A stretch of DNA of 64,000 nucleotides from Sphingobacterium sp. (GTDB lineage: Bacteria > Bacteroidota > Bacteroidia > Sphingobacteriales > Sphingobacteriaceae): positions 124,001 through 188,000 of the forward strand of contig JAITTY010000010.1 in assembly GCA_031286695.1 (NCBI GenBank), in the 5' to 3' direction. The stretch's first letter is position 1. Each line of letters opens with the position of its first letter. The notes below the pieces were generated by a model. It did not search any database. It was not told the origin of the DNA and was given only the letters and a program-made list of their open reading frames with translations. This document shows positions 17,916 to 26,761 of this stretch, piece by piece. The translations under genes were made by a program, and so were the position numbers.

Positions 17916-19160
17916 TTAGTTTCTTTTTGGTTGTTTGACAGGTGCTGAGGTTTTGGTTTTTAGGTATTTGCTTGCCTGTCCGGTTAACCAAAGATAATGA
18001 TCATTTGGAAGATTATCTTCAATACCGACAAATGAGCCCGTTCCATTAAGTGGGACATCTTTTTGATGCAGTGTCTTGAATATGGCGGTACCTTCATCGA
18101 CTTCATCAAACATGGCGATGTAGAGCATTTGGGCACCAATTGAAAGGTTATACTGTAATTGTTTCCAGAGGAAATTTCCGGAATCACGTGGGACAAAAGC
18201 ACGGGAGCTACCCGTCATGTTAGTCCAGGAGAATCCCGGGAAGCAAAGTGGGGCATAATCGATTTGATGTTGTTTGCACCAGTCCATATCATCTTTGATT
18301 AAGGATTTGAACTGATCGAATCCGGCCTGATTATATCGACCAACAAACCAAGGCATAATGATATCTGATTTTTTGATGAGTTCATGCAAAAATGGATCGG
18401 ATTCAGTATCCTGGCGTAATTCACGCCAATAAGTCGGTACGCCAAGAAGCACGCTATAGCCGTTTTGTTTGAGGTAATTGACAATACGTTCGGCTGTTTT
18501 GAGATTATATTTGCGACCGTCGTTAAATCCGATACCCCAAACGGCAATCAGTGGTTTGCTATGATGAAAAAGATAGGTTTTGGCGCGATCACGCTTTTTG
18601 AGGTTCCATTCTTTTTCAAGGGCAGCTACATCGTCCATTAGGATTTTGTCGTCACCATCTTTAATTCCGCTAAGGTCGTACATGACGCAGATTGCACGGT
18701 CAAATTCATTGGCTGAACGAATAGCCGAAGTCAACACTGTGTTGAAGTGGTTGCGACCACTGGGGTTAGCGATCTCACCTACGAATCGTTGCATAAATAC
18801 GCCATCGATTCCGTATTGTTGCATCCATTTAAAATGGAGGTTGACGGAAGAGTAGTCATGTGCGCTATAGAGTTTAGCGGGCTTTTCCTCTTTTGTCATA
18901 AAAGGACTGTCATAGGTCTTTTGATAGGCGCTCACGTCTGGCCAAAAATCGATATTTGTAGAACCGGGTTGGAATCCGTTTTTTCCACGATAATGGTACC
19001 ATCCGCGGTCTGCACCATCAGTAGGACTATTGAACCAACCTTGGTAGCCGGCCATAACAAGGCCGCTATAGGAGTCGTATTGTTTTTGTGCGAATAGTAA
19101 GCCTACCGAAAAAAGTAGACAGATGCCAAGAAGATGGAATTTGAGCATTTTAGCTATCAT
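17916..19160 (-). CDS. GH71/99-like secreted glycoside hydrolase
   Basis: A 414-residue protein with a signal peptide (about 1-24, ending GLLFAQ). The (beta/alpha)8-type body has YSGLVMAGYQGWFNSPTDG at the start, the strand QQYGIDGVFMQRFVGE (about 115-130), ICVMYDLSG (about 158-166), KPLIAVWGIGFNDGR (about 205-219) and APLCFPGFSWTNM (about 296-308). These match the GH71/GH99-like group; GH99 enzymes are endo-alpha-mannosidases/mannanases and GH71 are alpha-1,3-glucanases. Which activity applies here is not settled. ATG at codon 5 is an alternative start. It is the first gene of a two-gene operon with GH95, with putative operators upstream (19160-19279). The enzyme set suggests a mannose-containing branched glycan. 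Confidence 0.72.
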   Translation of the reverse strand: MIAKMLKFHLLGICLLFSVGLLFAQKQYDSYSGLVMAGYQGWFNSPTDGADRGWYHYRGKNGFQPGSTNIDFWPDVSAYQKTYDSPFMTKEEKPAKLYSAHDYSSVNLHFKWMQQYGIDGVFMQRFVGEIANPSGRNHFNTVLTSAIRSANEFDRAICVMYDLSGIKDGDDKILMDDVAALEKEWNLKKRDRAKTYLFHHSKPLIAVWGIGFNDGRKYNLKTAERIVNYLKQNGYSVLLGVPTYWRELRQDTESDPFLHELIKKSDIIMPWFVGRYNQAGFDQFKSLIKDDMDWCKQHQIDYAPLCFPGFSWTNMTGSSRAFVPRDSGNFLWKQLQYNLSIGAQMLYIAMFDEVDEGTAIFKTLHQKDVPLNGTGSFVGIEDNLPNDHYLWLTGQASKYLKTKTSAPVKQPKRN

Positions 19161-19279
19161 ATCGATTTATAATTAAGTTATCCCGCTAAATATCGATTAA
19201 CCCAATTAATAGTCCATTAATAAAGTATTAATACCCTGTGAATCGATCATTTTTCCGCATTTGAATATATCGATTAACC
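19160..19279 (-). promoter_or_regulatory. Repeated ATCGATT-type sites before the GH71/99-like operon
   Basis: A 13-bp perfect direct repeat, ATATCGATTAACC, lies at 19190-19202 and 19267-19279, 77 bp apart. A third partial copy, TATCGATT, is at 19160-19167 and an AATCGATC at about 19240-19247. The 266-bp gap to the divergent esterase-like gene contains little else readable. The ATCGAT core is palindromic, so a dimeric repressor or activator is plausible, but the regulator is unknown. Confidence 0.4.
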
Positions 19280-19426
19280 GCTTTTTTATTGTCATGTTAT
19301 ATTTCTAATTTTTTTGTGTAATTTTTTATGGAAAAAGAAAAAATGATCATCTTATATTAAAATATATCCTACTTTAGCGTGATACGCAGTAGATAGATCA
19401 ATTATGAATTATATAAAATAAGGTAA

Positions 19427-20698
19427 ATGAGAAGTGTTCTATGCGCACTTGCGGTAACGATTATCCTAATCTTATCGTTTAATAAACTTGTATATGATGA
19501 TATGCCCGTAGCCAATGCTACGATAGTATTGACCGAAGTAAATCGTCATAAACAAGACGTCAAAAGTATCTTAATGACCGATAGTAATTTTTCGGATTTA
19601 AGTTTTTTTGATGCTATGCTAAAAAACAATAGAATCCTGATGTTGGGCGAAATGATGCACAATGATGGCGAAACTTTTAAAGCGAAAGCCAGGATCATCC
19701 GTTATCTCCACGAACATCTGGATTATGATGTTGTTTTATATGAGGCAGGGCAGTATGATATGTGGATGATGAATGCACAGATGGACACCCTAATAGATAA
19801 GTCGCAGGAAAAAACGATCGGTGGCACTGGACTATTTGATTTCTGGTGGCAAAATCAGGAAAATCAGCCTCTCTTAACGTATTATAAAAAAACAAAATCA
19901 ACAGAGCGTCCAATGATCCTCGGCGGATTTGATATCCAATTTTCAGGCAGGGGCTTATCCAATATACGTGTAAAATTATTGGAAGATTTCCTGCTTAAAA
20001 ATGGGATAGATTCGACCAAATATCCGTTATTGAAAAAAAATAGCAACAGGTTGGAGTATCTAACTTATGAACCTTTTGCCAGTAAACGGCTCAATGCGAA
20101 CGAAAAAAAACAGTTTCTAGCAGAACTGGATGAATTGAACCGTAGGATCCGCAGCGGCGTAAAAGACTCGGAGCATCTGATCTATAGTCGATATCTGTCT
20201 GATATGAAGAACAACTTTGACAAATCCTGGCGCTATAAAACTGGGTCGATGCAGAGCATGCATTTTAGAGATTCACTGATGGCGGAAAATCTAACCTATC
20301 AGATCGATTCGCTTTACGCCGGCAAAAAGATTATCGTCTGGTGTGCCAATATCCATAGCTTTTCTGCTCCATACAATAAAGATTATCGGCAGCTCGGGAC
20401 TTATCTAAAGCGTAAATACGGCGCTCAAGCATATAGCCTGGACTTTACTTCCTATGGACGATACGATAAAACTGGCCGTGTTGTCGATAGAGTGGGTAAG
20501 TTGGCAGTGGAAAATGTATTTCATGCCACTAAATCACCCTATTTCTTTTTGGATCTTCGTCAGTTGCCCAACAATAGCATGTTAAAACAGCGTTTTAGTT
20601 CAGTCATTAATCAGGGGATTGATGAAGAAAGAAAATGGCACGAGTTTATCGATGGCATTTTCTATATCGATATCAATAAAGATCCAATTTACCGCTAA
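19427..20698 (+). CDS. Erythromycin-esterase-like family protein
   Basis: A 423-residue protein with an N-terminal hydrophobic segment (about 4-20) that is a signal peptide or anchor. Family features are RILMLGEMMHNDGETFKAKA (G74-E75 and H78, about 69-88), VVLYEAGQYDMW (E106) and KIIVWCANIHS (about 301-312), which match the GE-x-x-H, E and W-x-x-N-x-H positions of EreA/EreB-type esterases. Characterised members open the macrolide lactone ring; many chromosomal relatives have no known substrate. It starts a cassette with an ABC ATPase 4 bp downstream and a permease, all plus strand, so the three probably act together. A role in self-protection or detoxification is inference. The long divergence from Ere proteins makes true macrolide resistance uncertain. 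Confidence 0.7.
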   Translation: MRSVLCALAVTIILILSFNKLVYDDMPVANATIVLTEVNRHKQDVKSILMTDSNFSDLSFFDAMLKNNRILMLGEMMHNDGETFKAKARIIRYLHEHLDYDVVLYEAGQYDMWMMNAQMDTLIDKSQEKTIGGTGLFDFWWQNQENQPLLTYYKKTKSTERPMILGGFDIQFSGRGLSNIRVKLLEDFLLKNGIDSTKYPLLKKNSNRLEYLTYEPFASKRLNANEKKQFLAELDELNRRIRSGVKDSEHLIYSRYLSDMKNNFDKSWRYKTGSMQSMHFRDSLMAENLTYQIDSLYAGKKIIVWCANIHSFSAPYNKDYRQLGTYLKRKYGAQAYSLDFTSYGRYDKTGRVVDRVGKLAVENVFHATKSPYFFLDLRQLPNNSMLKQRFSSVINQGIDEERKWHEFIDGIFYIDINKDPIYR

Positions 20699-20702
20699 CA
20701 GC

Positions 20703-21608
20703 ATGGAAAGTATCTTAACACAACAACTTAGCTTTAAAATAGGCGCAAAAACAATCTTGGATAATATTAGCCTACAAGTCCCAGACAGGAGTATTTATGG
20801 ATATCTCGGCAGAAATGGGGCGGGAAAATCCACAACAATCAAATTGCTTTTAGGTCTTTTGGAGGATCAGGCAGATACGATTTTTATTCAGGGAAATAGT
20901 CTAAAGGCTCATCCCACGGGTGTTTATGCAAATGTTGGAAACTTGATTGAGGCCCCATGCTATTATACTAAATTGACCGTTTTTGAAAATTTAAAGTACT
21001 TGGATATCATCCACAAAAAAGGCAACAAACGCATTGATGAAGTATTGGAAATGGTAGATCTTCATCGGGAAAGGAAGAAAAAAGCAAGTGCCCTGTCCAT
21101 GGGGATGAAACAGCGGCTGGGAATAGCGATGGCGATTTTTCATGATCCGCAATTGCTTATCCTGGACGAACCATTAAATGGTCTCGATCCACAGGGAATT
21201 GTCGAAATGCGCAATTTGTTTTGTCATCTCAATGAACAGGGAAAAACGATCTTTCTTTCAAGTCATATTTTGAGTGAGCTTGAAAAAATAGCGACACACA
21301 TTGGTATCATTGAAGGTGGGAAAATGATTTTCCAGGGAACCAAACAGGAGTTGCTGGGACAGGTTGACCGAGAAGTGTACCTACGTACAGCCAGTCCCGA
21401 AGCAACAGCTTCGGTTTTACGAAATAGCGGTTTTTCTGGTGTTAAAATCGAAGGAGAAAACGTTGCAGTCACTATCGGCTATGATCTGCAATTTGATCTT
21501 ATGATCAAATCTTTGGTCGAAAAGCAGATTGATATTTATGGATTGGAATCCCGTAGTGCTGATCTTGAACAAATTTTTATAAACCTAATCGCTCGTGCAA
21601 ATGGCTAA
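20703..21608 (+). CDS. ABC transporter ATP-binding protein (BcrA-like)
   Basis: 301 residues from ATG 20703 (MESILTQQ); an upstream in-frame extension overlaps the esterase gene and is rejected. Walker A is GRNGAGKST, the signature is ALSMGMKQRLGIA, Walker B is LLILDEPLNGLDPQG, and the switch histidine is in FLSSHILSELEK. The last 80 residues are the variable C-terminal region of the ABC-2/BcrA/NatA type. It would power the membrane partner encoded by the next gene, whose start overlaps this stop by 8 bp. Transporters of this class often export or resist antimicrobial peptides such as bacitracin and lantibiotics, but some have other cargo. The start lies 4 bp after the esterase stop. Confidence 0.93.
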   Translation: MESILTQQLSFKIGAKTILDNISLQVPDRSIYGYLGRNGAGKSTTIKLLLGLLEDQADTIFIQGNSLKAHPTGVYANVGNLIEAPCYYTKLTVFENLKYLDIIHKKGNKRIDEVLEMVDLHRERKKKASALSMGMKQRLGIAMAIFHDPQLLILDEPLNGLDPQGIVEMRNLFCHLNEQGKTIFLSSHILSELEKIATHIGIIEGGKMIFQGTKQELLGQVDREVYLRTASPEATASVLRNSGFSGVKIEGENVAVTIGYDLQFDLMIKSLVEKQIDIYGLESRSADLEQIFINLIARANG

Positions 21609-22371
21609 TACATTTTATACTGCTTTTTTGTCTGAAAAGTACAAACTTCTTCGGAACAGGGAAATTTTTGGAGTCTTAATCGCACCTATGTTGCTCATTT
21701 TTGCGATTAGTGCTTATATTATCTATGATATTGTCAATTCGGGAGGTGCTAGTGCCATTCCCAATCCTTGGAAAGTCTTATTGGGTCGATATGTATTTCA
21801 ATTTTTTTATTTACTCTATCCCATTCTTGTCGCATTGTTTGTATATGCTTGTTGTGATGTAGAGTATAAGAATAACAATTATAAAATACTCTTTACCCTG
21901 CCCATCAGTAAATCGAATATTTTCTTTTCCAAAGCTGTCTTTATCCTGCTGACCTTACTGTTTTCAATACTCTTTGCTTATGCTGCATTTCTGATCAGTG
22001 GTTATCTGCTCAGCCTGATTTACCCCGTACTGGGGTTTCAGAATTATGATTTTAGGGTGGTAATCTTTTATACGTTTTTGAAACTTTTTATTACGCTCTC
22101 GGCTATCGCTATGATTCAGCTTGCACTGAGCCTATTGTTCAGAAGTTTTATCTACCCAATTGGAGTAGGCATGTTTATGTTGGTCTTTTCCGTGCTTGTC
22201 GCACAGAAAAGCTTTTCCGATTTTATCCCATATACAGGTGCCTATAATGCGGTAATGAATATCTTATCCGAGAATGATTCCTTTGCACGACTAGACTATA
22301 GCAACATGCTGATGCTCGTCATATTTCTATTGATCAGTTTTTACTTATTCAAGCGGAAAGGACAGTTTTAA
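21601..22371 (+). CDS. ABC-2 type transporter permease
   Basis: 256 residues from ATG 21601, which overlaps the ATPase stop by 8 bp (ATGGCTAA); an in-frame GTG at 21595 is an alternative. About six membrane helices are visible, for example LIAPMLLIFAISAYIIYDIV, VFILLTLLFSILFAYAAFLI and MLMLVIFLLISFYLF. It is the ABC-2 permease partner of the preceding ATPase and resembles lantibiotic-immunity/bacitracin-type permeases (MANTFYTAFLSEKYKLLRNR at the start is typical). The cargo is unknown. It ends 21 bp before the convergent end of the hybrid sensor gene, with no clear terminator between. Confidence 0.88.
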   Translation: MANTFYTAFLSEKYKLLRNREIFGVLIAPMLLIFAISAYIIYDIVNSGGASAIPNPWKVLLGRYVFQFFYLLYPILVALFVYACCDVEYKNNNYKILFTLPISKSNIFFSKAVFILLTLLFSILFAYAAFLISGYLLSLIYPVLGFQNYDFRVVIFYTFLKLFITLSAIAMIQLALSLLFRSFIYPIGVGMFMLVFSVLVAQKSFSDFIPYTGAYNAVMNILSENDSFARLDYSNMLMLVIFLLISFYLFKRKGQF

Positions 22372-22392
22372 TTTGTAGGCATACCTGATCGG

Positions 22393-25146
22393 CTATTTTT
22401 TATCAAGTTCTTTTTTATAAGTACTCGGGGACTGGCCATATTTCTTTTTAAAGGCCGAAGCGAAATAGGATGCGGAGGAAAAACCGACACTGCTAAATAT
22501 TTCGTTGATGTTTAGTCCTTCAGCCATAAGGCTTTTGGCTTTCTTTAATCTTCGCTCGATAATGTATTCACTGACGCTGCAGTCAAGTAACTGTTTGACT
22601 TTACGGTAGAGTTGCACGCGGGAGAGGTGGAGCTCGTTGGCAATGCCATCGACACTCAATCGCGGGTCTGACAATTTGGATTCGACAATCGCAGAAAAAT
22701 TATTCAGAAAACGTCTATCGTTATCATTGACCTGCTCCGCTTGAGCGCTATCAAACTGTTCCACATTGCTGCTGTATTTTTCTTTAAGCTGATGGCGTGA
22801 CTGTAGGATGTTTGAAATGCGTGTCCGCAGTAATTCAGCATTGAAAGGTTTAGTAATGTAGTCATCGGCCATCAATTTACTTCCTTCGAGCATAGTATCT
22901 TCATTGGCGAGTGCACTCAGTAAGATGACGGGAATATGTGCGGTCTGATAAAATGCTTTGATGTCCTTTAGAATATCCAGACCGCTACCATCTGGAAGCA
23001 TAATATCCGTAATTACTAGATCTGGAAAATGTGTCTTCAACATTCCATTGGCTTGTTGTACATCTTTTGCCAGGAAAAGATTGTAATCTCTTTCTAAGAG
23101 GGAGCGGAGATAATCTCTGATTTCATCATTATCTTCGACGACCATAATACTTTTTGATTTGTTGGATCGAAAAGAAAGATTGTTGTCTACCATCTTTCGT
23201 GTGGCGTCCAATATGTCGTCTTGTTGAAACAGCGGTTTTTCTCCTTTGTCGAAATCGGCCAGTTCAGCAGGTTCGTAGTGACTATTTCCAATTGGCATAC
23301 GTAGGGTGAATATCGACCCATGGCCGGGTTTGCTACTCACAGTGATTTGGCCATGATGCAGTTCGATGATCTGTTTGGTGTAGGCGAGGCCGATTCCGGA
23401 GCCATTACGACTACTGGCGCCCTGATAAAAAGGATCAAAAATATGCTCAATATCACTTGGGGCAATCCCCAGGCCATTATCTAATACACGTAGATAGAAA
23501 TAGTCTTTGAAATTGTTTTCTTCCAATATAATTTCAATTCTGCCACTTGCCGCCGTATGTTTGATCGCGTTGGACAATAAGTTGGATAAGACCTGTTCCA
23601 TGAGGTATTCGTCCATCCAAACCTCTTTCAAGCTTGTTTTGTTGACATAACTGACGGAGATCCTGTTTTTCTTAAATAAGGGTTTGAAACTACCTATTAC
23701 CTGCTGAATAAATGGGTCAATGTAAACGATGGCCGCATGTAGCTTAATCTTCGATTTACTGATGCGATGGATATCAATGAGGTCGGTGACCAAACGTTGT
23801 AGTTTTTTTGCATTCCGTTTGATGCGCGACAACTGTTCTCTGACCTCTTCGGTAAGATCTTTTCGTAATTCAAGGTCCTCGATAGGTGCGATGATAAGGG
23901 TCAGCGGGGTTTTAAATTCATGCGAGATATTGGTAAAGAAATTATTTTTGATTTCTGCCGCTTGCTGAATTTGACTGTTCATTTCGACGATCTGTTTTTG
24001 TTGCGCAAGAATCTCGCTATTCTGGATTTCCAGATGTTTGTTCTTTTCCCAGTTGCTTCTGATCACGATAATAGAAATTCCACCAAAGACAACAGCTAGC
24101 ACCAAGCTAACGACCAATACATTAAGAACGGACTTTTGGCTTTGGTAAATCTTATTCTGTTCCGTAATGAACTCCTGTCTTTTGTCAATATCGAGCTGCT
24201 GTTGTTTTATTTTATCCGACTGCAGGGCAAGCAACTCCGCGTTGGTTTTATCGATGACAGAGGTTGCGAGTATATTTTCGCGGCGGTAGTTTTGGTGGTT
24301 GATGATAGCCAAGGCCGTTCGAATGGCTTCGGCCCCGCCAGTGGGATAGAGTATGGACGCAAACATTTTGCCCTGTATGATCTGTTCAAGGCCATTTCCG
24401 GGACCAGGAAGAGCATCAACACCAATTATCTTAATGTCCTTTTTAATCTGGGCCTCGTCCAATGCTTTTTTTACCCCCATGGCCATCTGATCATTGAATG
24501 TAAAGATGATATCACTCTGGCTCATGACGTTTATATGCTTACGCATTTCCAGATAGGCTTTATTTTTCTCCCAGCCGCCGTGAATGACGCCGCTCACCCT
24601 AATCACTGTGGTATCTCTAATTTGCTGCATAAAGCCTTTTTCACGCTCTATTGAAGCCGAGGTGCCCGATAGCCCTGTGACTAATCCGACCGAACCCTTT
24701 CCTTGTAAAATCGTGCGGCTATATTGACCGGCCAGTTTCCCGATAGCAAGATTGTCTGCCCCCACATAGGCATTGTATTGGCCCGAAGACGTCTTACGGT
24801 CAGTTACGATGACGGGTATATTGCGTTGAAATACAGAATCTACTATAGGGGTAAGGGGCTCGGCCTCATTTGGGGATACAATCAGAAGATCGATATCCTG
24901 TTTGACTAATTCACGAATTTGATTGATCTGCACATTATTGTCGCCATGTGCGTCGCGATAAAGAAATTCAATATCGGGATTGAAGGAAAGTTCCCTTTTC
25001 ATTTCCTCGAGCATGGTTTGTCGCCAGGCATCGTTTCCGATACACTGCGAAAAAGCGATGACCTGCTTTTTCTTCCGGACCGTTGGTTGACATCCACAAA
25101 AAAGAAGCAAGGTCAATATGCCACCATAAATGAAATATTTTCCCAT
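22393..25146 (-). CDS. Hybrid two-component sensor/regulator with periplasmic sugar-binding domain (BT1754-like)
   Basis: A 917-residue one-protein two-component system. The N-terminus has a lipobox-like signal (LLLFCGCQP, C19). Residues about 28-310 are a type I periplasmic sugar-binding domain (LIVSPNEAEPLTPIVD, VGADNLAIGKLAGQY, IIGVDALPGPGNG). A transmembrane helix is at 341-362, followed by a helical linker. HisKA has phospho-acceptor H409 (NISHEFKTPLTLI), the ATPase domain is at about 510-620 (NAIKH, DNGLGIAPSDIEHIFDPFY, GSGIGLAYTKQII), the receiver at about 668-785 (MVVEDNDEIRDYL, VITDIMLPDGSG) and the AraC helix-turn-helix at about 815-917. This architecture matches BT1754, which binds fructose and activates the levan PUL. 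It is divergent from the fructan operon at 25439, its likely target. Confidence 0.93.
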   Translation of the reverse strand: MGKYFIYGGILTLLLFCGCQPTVRKKKQVIAFSQCIGNDAWRQTMLEEMKRELSFNPDIEFLYRDAHGDNNVQINQIRELVKQDIDLLIVSPNEAEPLTPIVDSVFQRNIPVIVTDRKTSSGQYNAYVGADNLAIGKLAGQYSRTILQGKGSVGLVTGLSGTSASIEREKGFMQQIRDTTVIRVSGVIHGGWEKNKAYLEMRKHINVMSQSDIIFTFNDQMAMGVKKALDEAQIKKDIKIIGVDALPGPGNGLEQIIQGKMFASILYPTGGAEAIRTALAIINHQNYRRENILATSVIDKTNAELLALQSDKIKQQQLDIDKRQEFITEQNKIYQSQKSVLNVLVVSLVLAVVFGGISIIVIRSNWEKNKHLEIQNSEILAQQKQIVEMNSQIQQAAEIKNNFFTNISHEFKTPLTLIIAPIEDLELRKDLTEEVREQLSRIKRNAKKLQRLVTDLIDIHRISKSKIKLHAAIVYIDPFIQQVIGSFKPLFKKNRISVSYVNKTSLKEVWMDEYLMEQVLSNLLSNAIKHTAASGRIEIILEENNFKDYFYLRVLDNGLGIAPSDIEHIFDPFYQGASSRNGSGIGLAYTKQIIELHHGQITVSSKPGHGSIFTLRMPIGNSHYEPAELADFDKGEKPLFQQDDILDATRKMVDNNLSFRSNKSKSIMVVEDNDEIRDYLRSLLERDYNLFLAKDVQQANGMLKTHFPDLVITDIMLPDGSGLDILKDIKAFYQTAHIPVILLSALANEDTMLEGSKLMADDYITKPFNAELLRTRISNILQSRHQLKEKYSSNVEQFDSAQAEQVNDNDRRFLNNFSAIVESKLSDPRLSVDGIANELHLSRVQLYRKVKQLLDCSVSEYIIERRLKKAKSLMAEGLNINEIFSSVGFSSASYFASAFKKKYGQSPSTYKKELDKK

Positions 25147-25210
25147 GATTTTTCCCCCTTAAATATCCGAATATACATTATTTAGATTTTTTGGGGTAAC
25201 AGTGGTTGTG

Positions 25211-25231
25211 TTAGTGTATATTTTACACTAA
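25211..25231. promoter_or_regulatory. Inverted repeat in the sensor/fructan-operon intergenic region
   Basis: TTAGTGTA (25211-25218) and TACACTAA (25224-25231) form a perfect 8-bp inverted repeat around TATTT. The TTAGTG half-site recurs at 25321-25336 near the operon promoter. It is a candidate binding site for the hybrid regulator; binding is inferred. Confidence 0.45.
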
Positions 25232-25320
25232 AATAGGAACCTTCAAAAATGTATCATTTTCTAAATTTTCTGTTTAAAAAGTGAAAGTTTTGAAAAGTAA
25301 AATGAATGTAAGTGTTAGAT

Positions 25321-25336
25321 TTTTAGTGTTTTAGTG
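25321..25336 (+). promoter_or_regulatory. Tandem TTTTAGTG repeats upstream of the fructan operon
   Basis: TTTTAGTG occurs twice in direct tandem (25321-25328 and 25329-25336), followed by a T-run, about 47 bp before the candidate -33 element at 25383. A further AGTGTTAG lies at 25311-25318. Direct repeats upstream of the promoter suit an AraC-type activator such as the C-terminal domain of the divergent sensor. The repeats are seen; the function is inferred. Confidence 0.45.
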
Positions 25337-25382
25337 TTTTTTAAAAAATGTTACATAAATAAATGTTTTTGCGAAGTCCAAA

Positions 25383-25414
25383 TTTAAGTTAAGATGAATC
25401 ACGTGTTAAATTTG
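25383..25414 (+). promoter_or_regulatory. Candidate promoter of the fructan operon
   Basis: TAAATTTG (25407-25414) is a perfect TAnnTTTG -7 box. TTTA (25383-25386) lies 20 bp before it, one mismatch from TTTG. The MFS start codon is 24 bp further on. A weak -33 element fits an activator-dependent promoter. Confidence 0.55.
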
Positions 25415-25438
25415 GATTAATCAATTATAGATCATCAC

Positions 25439-26761
25439 ATGAACAAAAACACGGTATTAGCTTGGTCCTTTGTAGTGGCTTTAGGCGGATTTTTATTTGG
25501 ATTTGATACAGCGGTTATTTCGGGAGCAGAAAAGGCCGTTCAGGAGCACTGGCATTTAAGTGAGTTTCAGCATGGACTGACAATGGCCATCGCCTTGATT
25601 GGGACAGTTGTCGGCGCAGCATTAGGTGCACTGCCTTCCGATAAATTAGGCCGTAAAAATACCTTATTTGCTGTTGCAGCCCTTTACTTTATTTCAGCGA
25701 TTGGTAGTGCACTGGCGAATGACTGGACGATATTTATTTTATTCCGCTTTTTGGGTGGTATAGGTGTTGGTGTCTCTTCGGTAACGGCACCAATCTATAT
25801 ATCGGAAATTTCTCCGGCAGCATCTCGGGGTAAGTTGGTAGGGCTTTTTCAATTCAACGTTGTATTGGGGATCTTGATTGCCTATCTGTCCAATTACTTC
25901 ATCGGTCAGATAGGAGAAGAGTCTTGGCGCTGGATGTTAGGCGTACAGTGTTTTCCGTCCCTGTTATTCTTCTGTTTGATCTTTCTCATTCCGGAAAGTC
26001 CGAGATGGTTGCTCCTGCACAGAGGTAATTTAGCCGAGGCAACACGGATTATGAAAAAAATTAATTCGGATGGTTACGAGCTGGAGATTTCAAAAATTCA
26101 GGAGTCCAAAAACAATTCCACAGGAGAAGGCAAGCTCTTCGTACGCGAAAATGCCAAACCTATTTTATTGGCCTTTTGTTTTGCGCTGTTCAATCAAGTT
26201 TCAGGTATCAACGCGATTATATATTATGCGCCCCGTGTATTTGAAATGGCTGGTTTAGGCTCACAGAGTTCATTGCTTTCGACAGTAGGTATAGGGGTTG
26301 TCAATTTTATTTTTACATTGCTGGCGATCAATTTCATCGATAAGGTCGGCAGAAGAAAATTAATGTTGGTGGGTTCGATCGGGCTGATTGTTTCATTGGC
26401 GCTCGTTTCCCATGCTTTTTACACCAGCCAGACAACAGGTTTTGCAATCACCATCTATCTAATGAGTTTTATTGCCTTTTTTGCATTCTCGCAAGGCGCC
26501 GTGATTTGGGTGTTTATTTCAGAAATTTTTCCGAACGATGTCCGCGCTAAAGGGCAGACATTCGGCAGCTTGACACATTGGGTGATGGCGGCAATTATTA
26601 CCTTTTGTTTTCCTGCATTGACGGAAATGCTAGGCGGCGGCGGTACATTCTTGATTTTTGCACTATTTATGGTTTTACAGCTTATTTATGTGCTGAAGTT
26701 TATGCCAGAGACAAAAGGGAAGTCGCTGGAAGATCTTGGGCATACCATCAATTTGCATTAG
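25439..26761 (+). CDS. MFS sugar transporter (fructose permease type)
   Basis: A 440-residue inner-membrane protein with 12 predicted helices. Sugar-porter motifs are GGFLFGFDTAVISGAEKAVQ in helix 1, DKLGRKN after helix 2, GGIGVGVSSVTAPIYISEIS around helix 4, PESPRWLL before the central loop, and FMPETKGKSLEDL at the C-terminus. It is similar in place and type to the permease of the B. thetaiotaomicron levan locus. It would carry free fructose from periplasm to cytoplasm for the fructokinase encoded next. It is the first gene after the promoter at 25383-25414. Fructose specificity is inferred from context. Confidence 0.9.
   Translation: MNKNTVLAWSFVVALGGFLFGFDTAVISGAEKAVQEHWHLSEFQHGLTMAIALIGTVVGAALGALPSDKLGRKNTLFAVAALYFISAIGSALANDWTIFILFRFLGGIGVGVSSVTAPIYISEISPAASRGKLVGLFQFNVVLGILIAYLSNYFIGQIGEESWRWMLGVQCFPSLLFFCLIFLIPESPRWLLLHRGNLAEATRIMKKINSDGYELEISKIQESKNNSTGEGKLFVRENAKPILLAFCFALFNQVSGINAIIYYAPRVFEMAGLGSQSSLLSTVGIGVVNFIFTLLAINFIDKVGRRKLMLVGSIGLIVSLALVSHAFYTSQTTGFAITIYLMSFIAFFAFSQGAVIWVFISEIFPNDVRAKGQTFGSLTHWVMAAIITFCFPALTEMLGGGGTFLIFALFMVLQLIYVLKFMPETKGKSLEDLGHTINLH

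Noticed and set aside
20619..20702. Earlier in-frame start for the ABC ATPase
   Set aside because: The extension overlaps the end of the esterase-like gene; the Rossmann-like start of ABC proteins fits ATG 20703.
24136..24654. A 172-codon plus-strand frame opposite the sugar-binding domain of the hybrid sensor
   Set aside because: It is antisense to a well-supported gene, has no signature and no start signal, and is explained by codon bias of the real gene.
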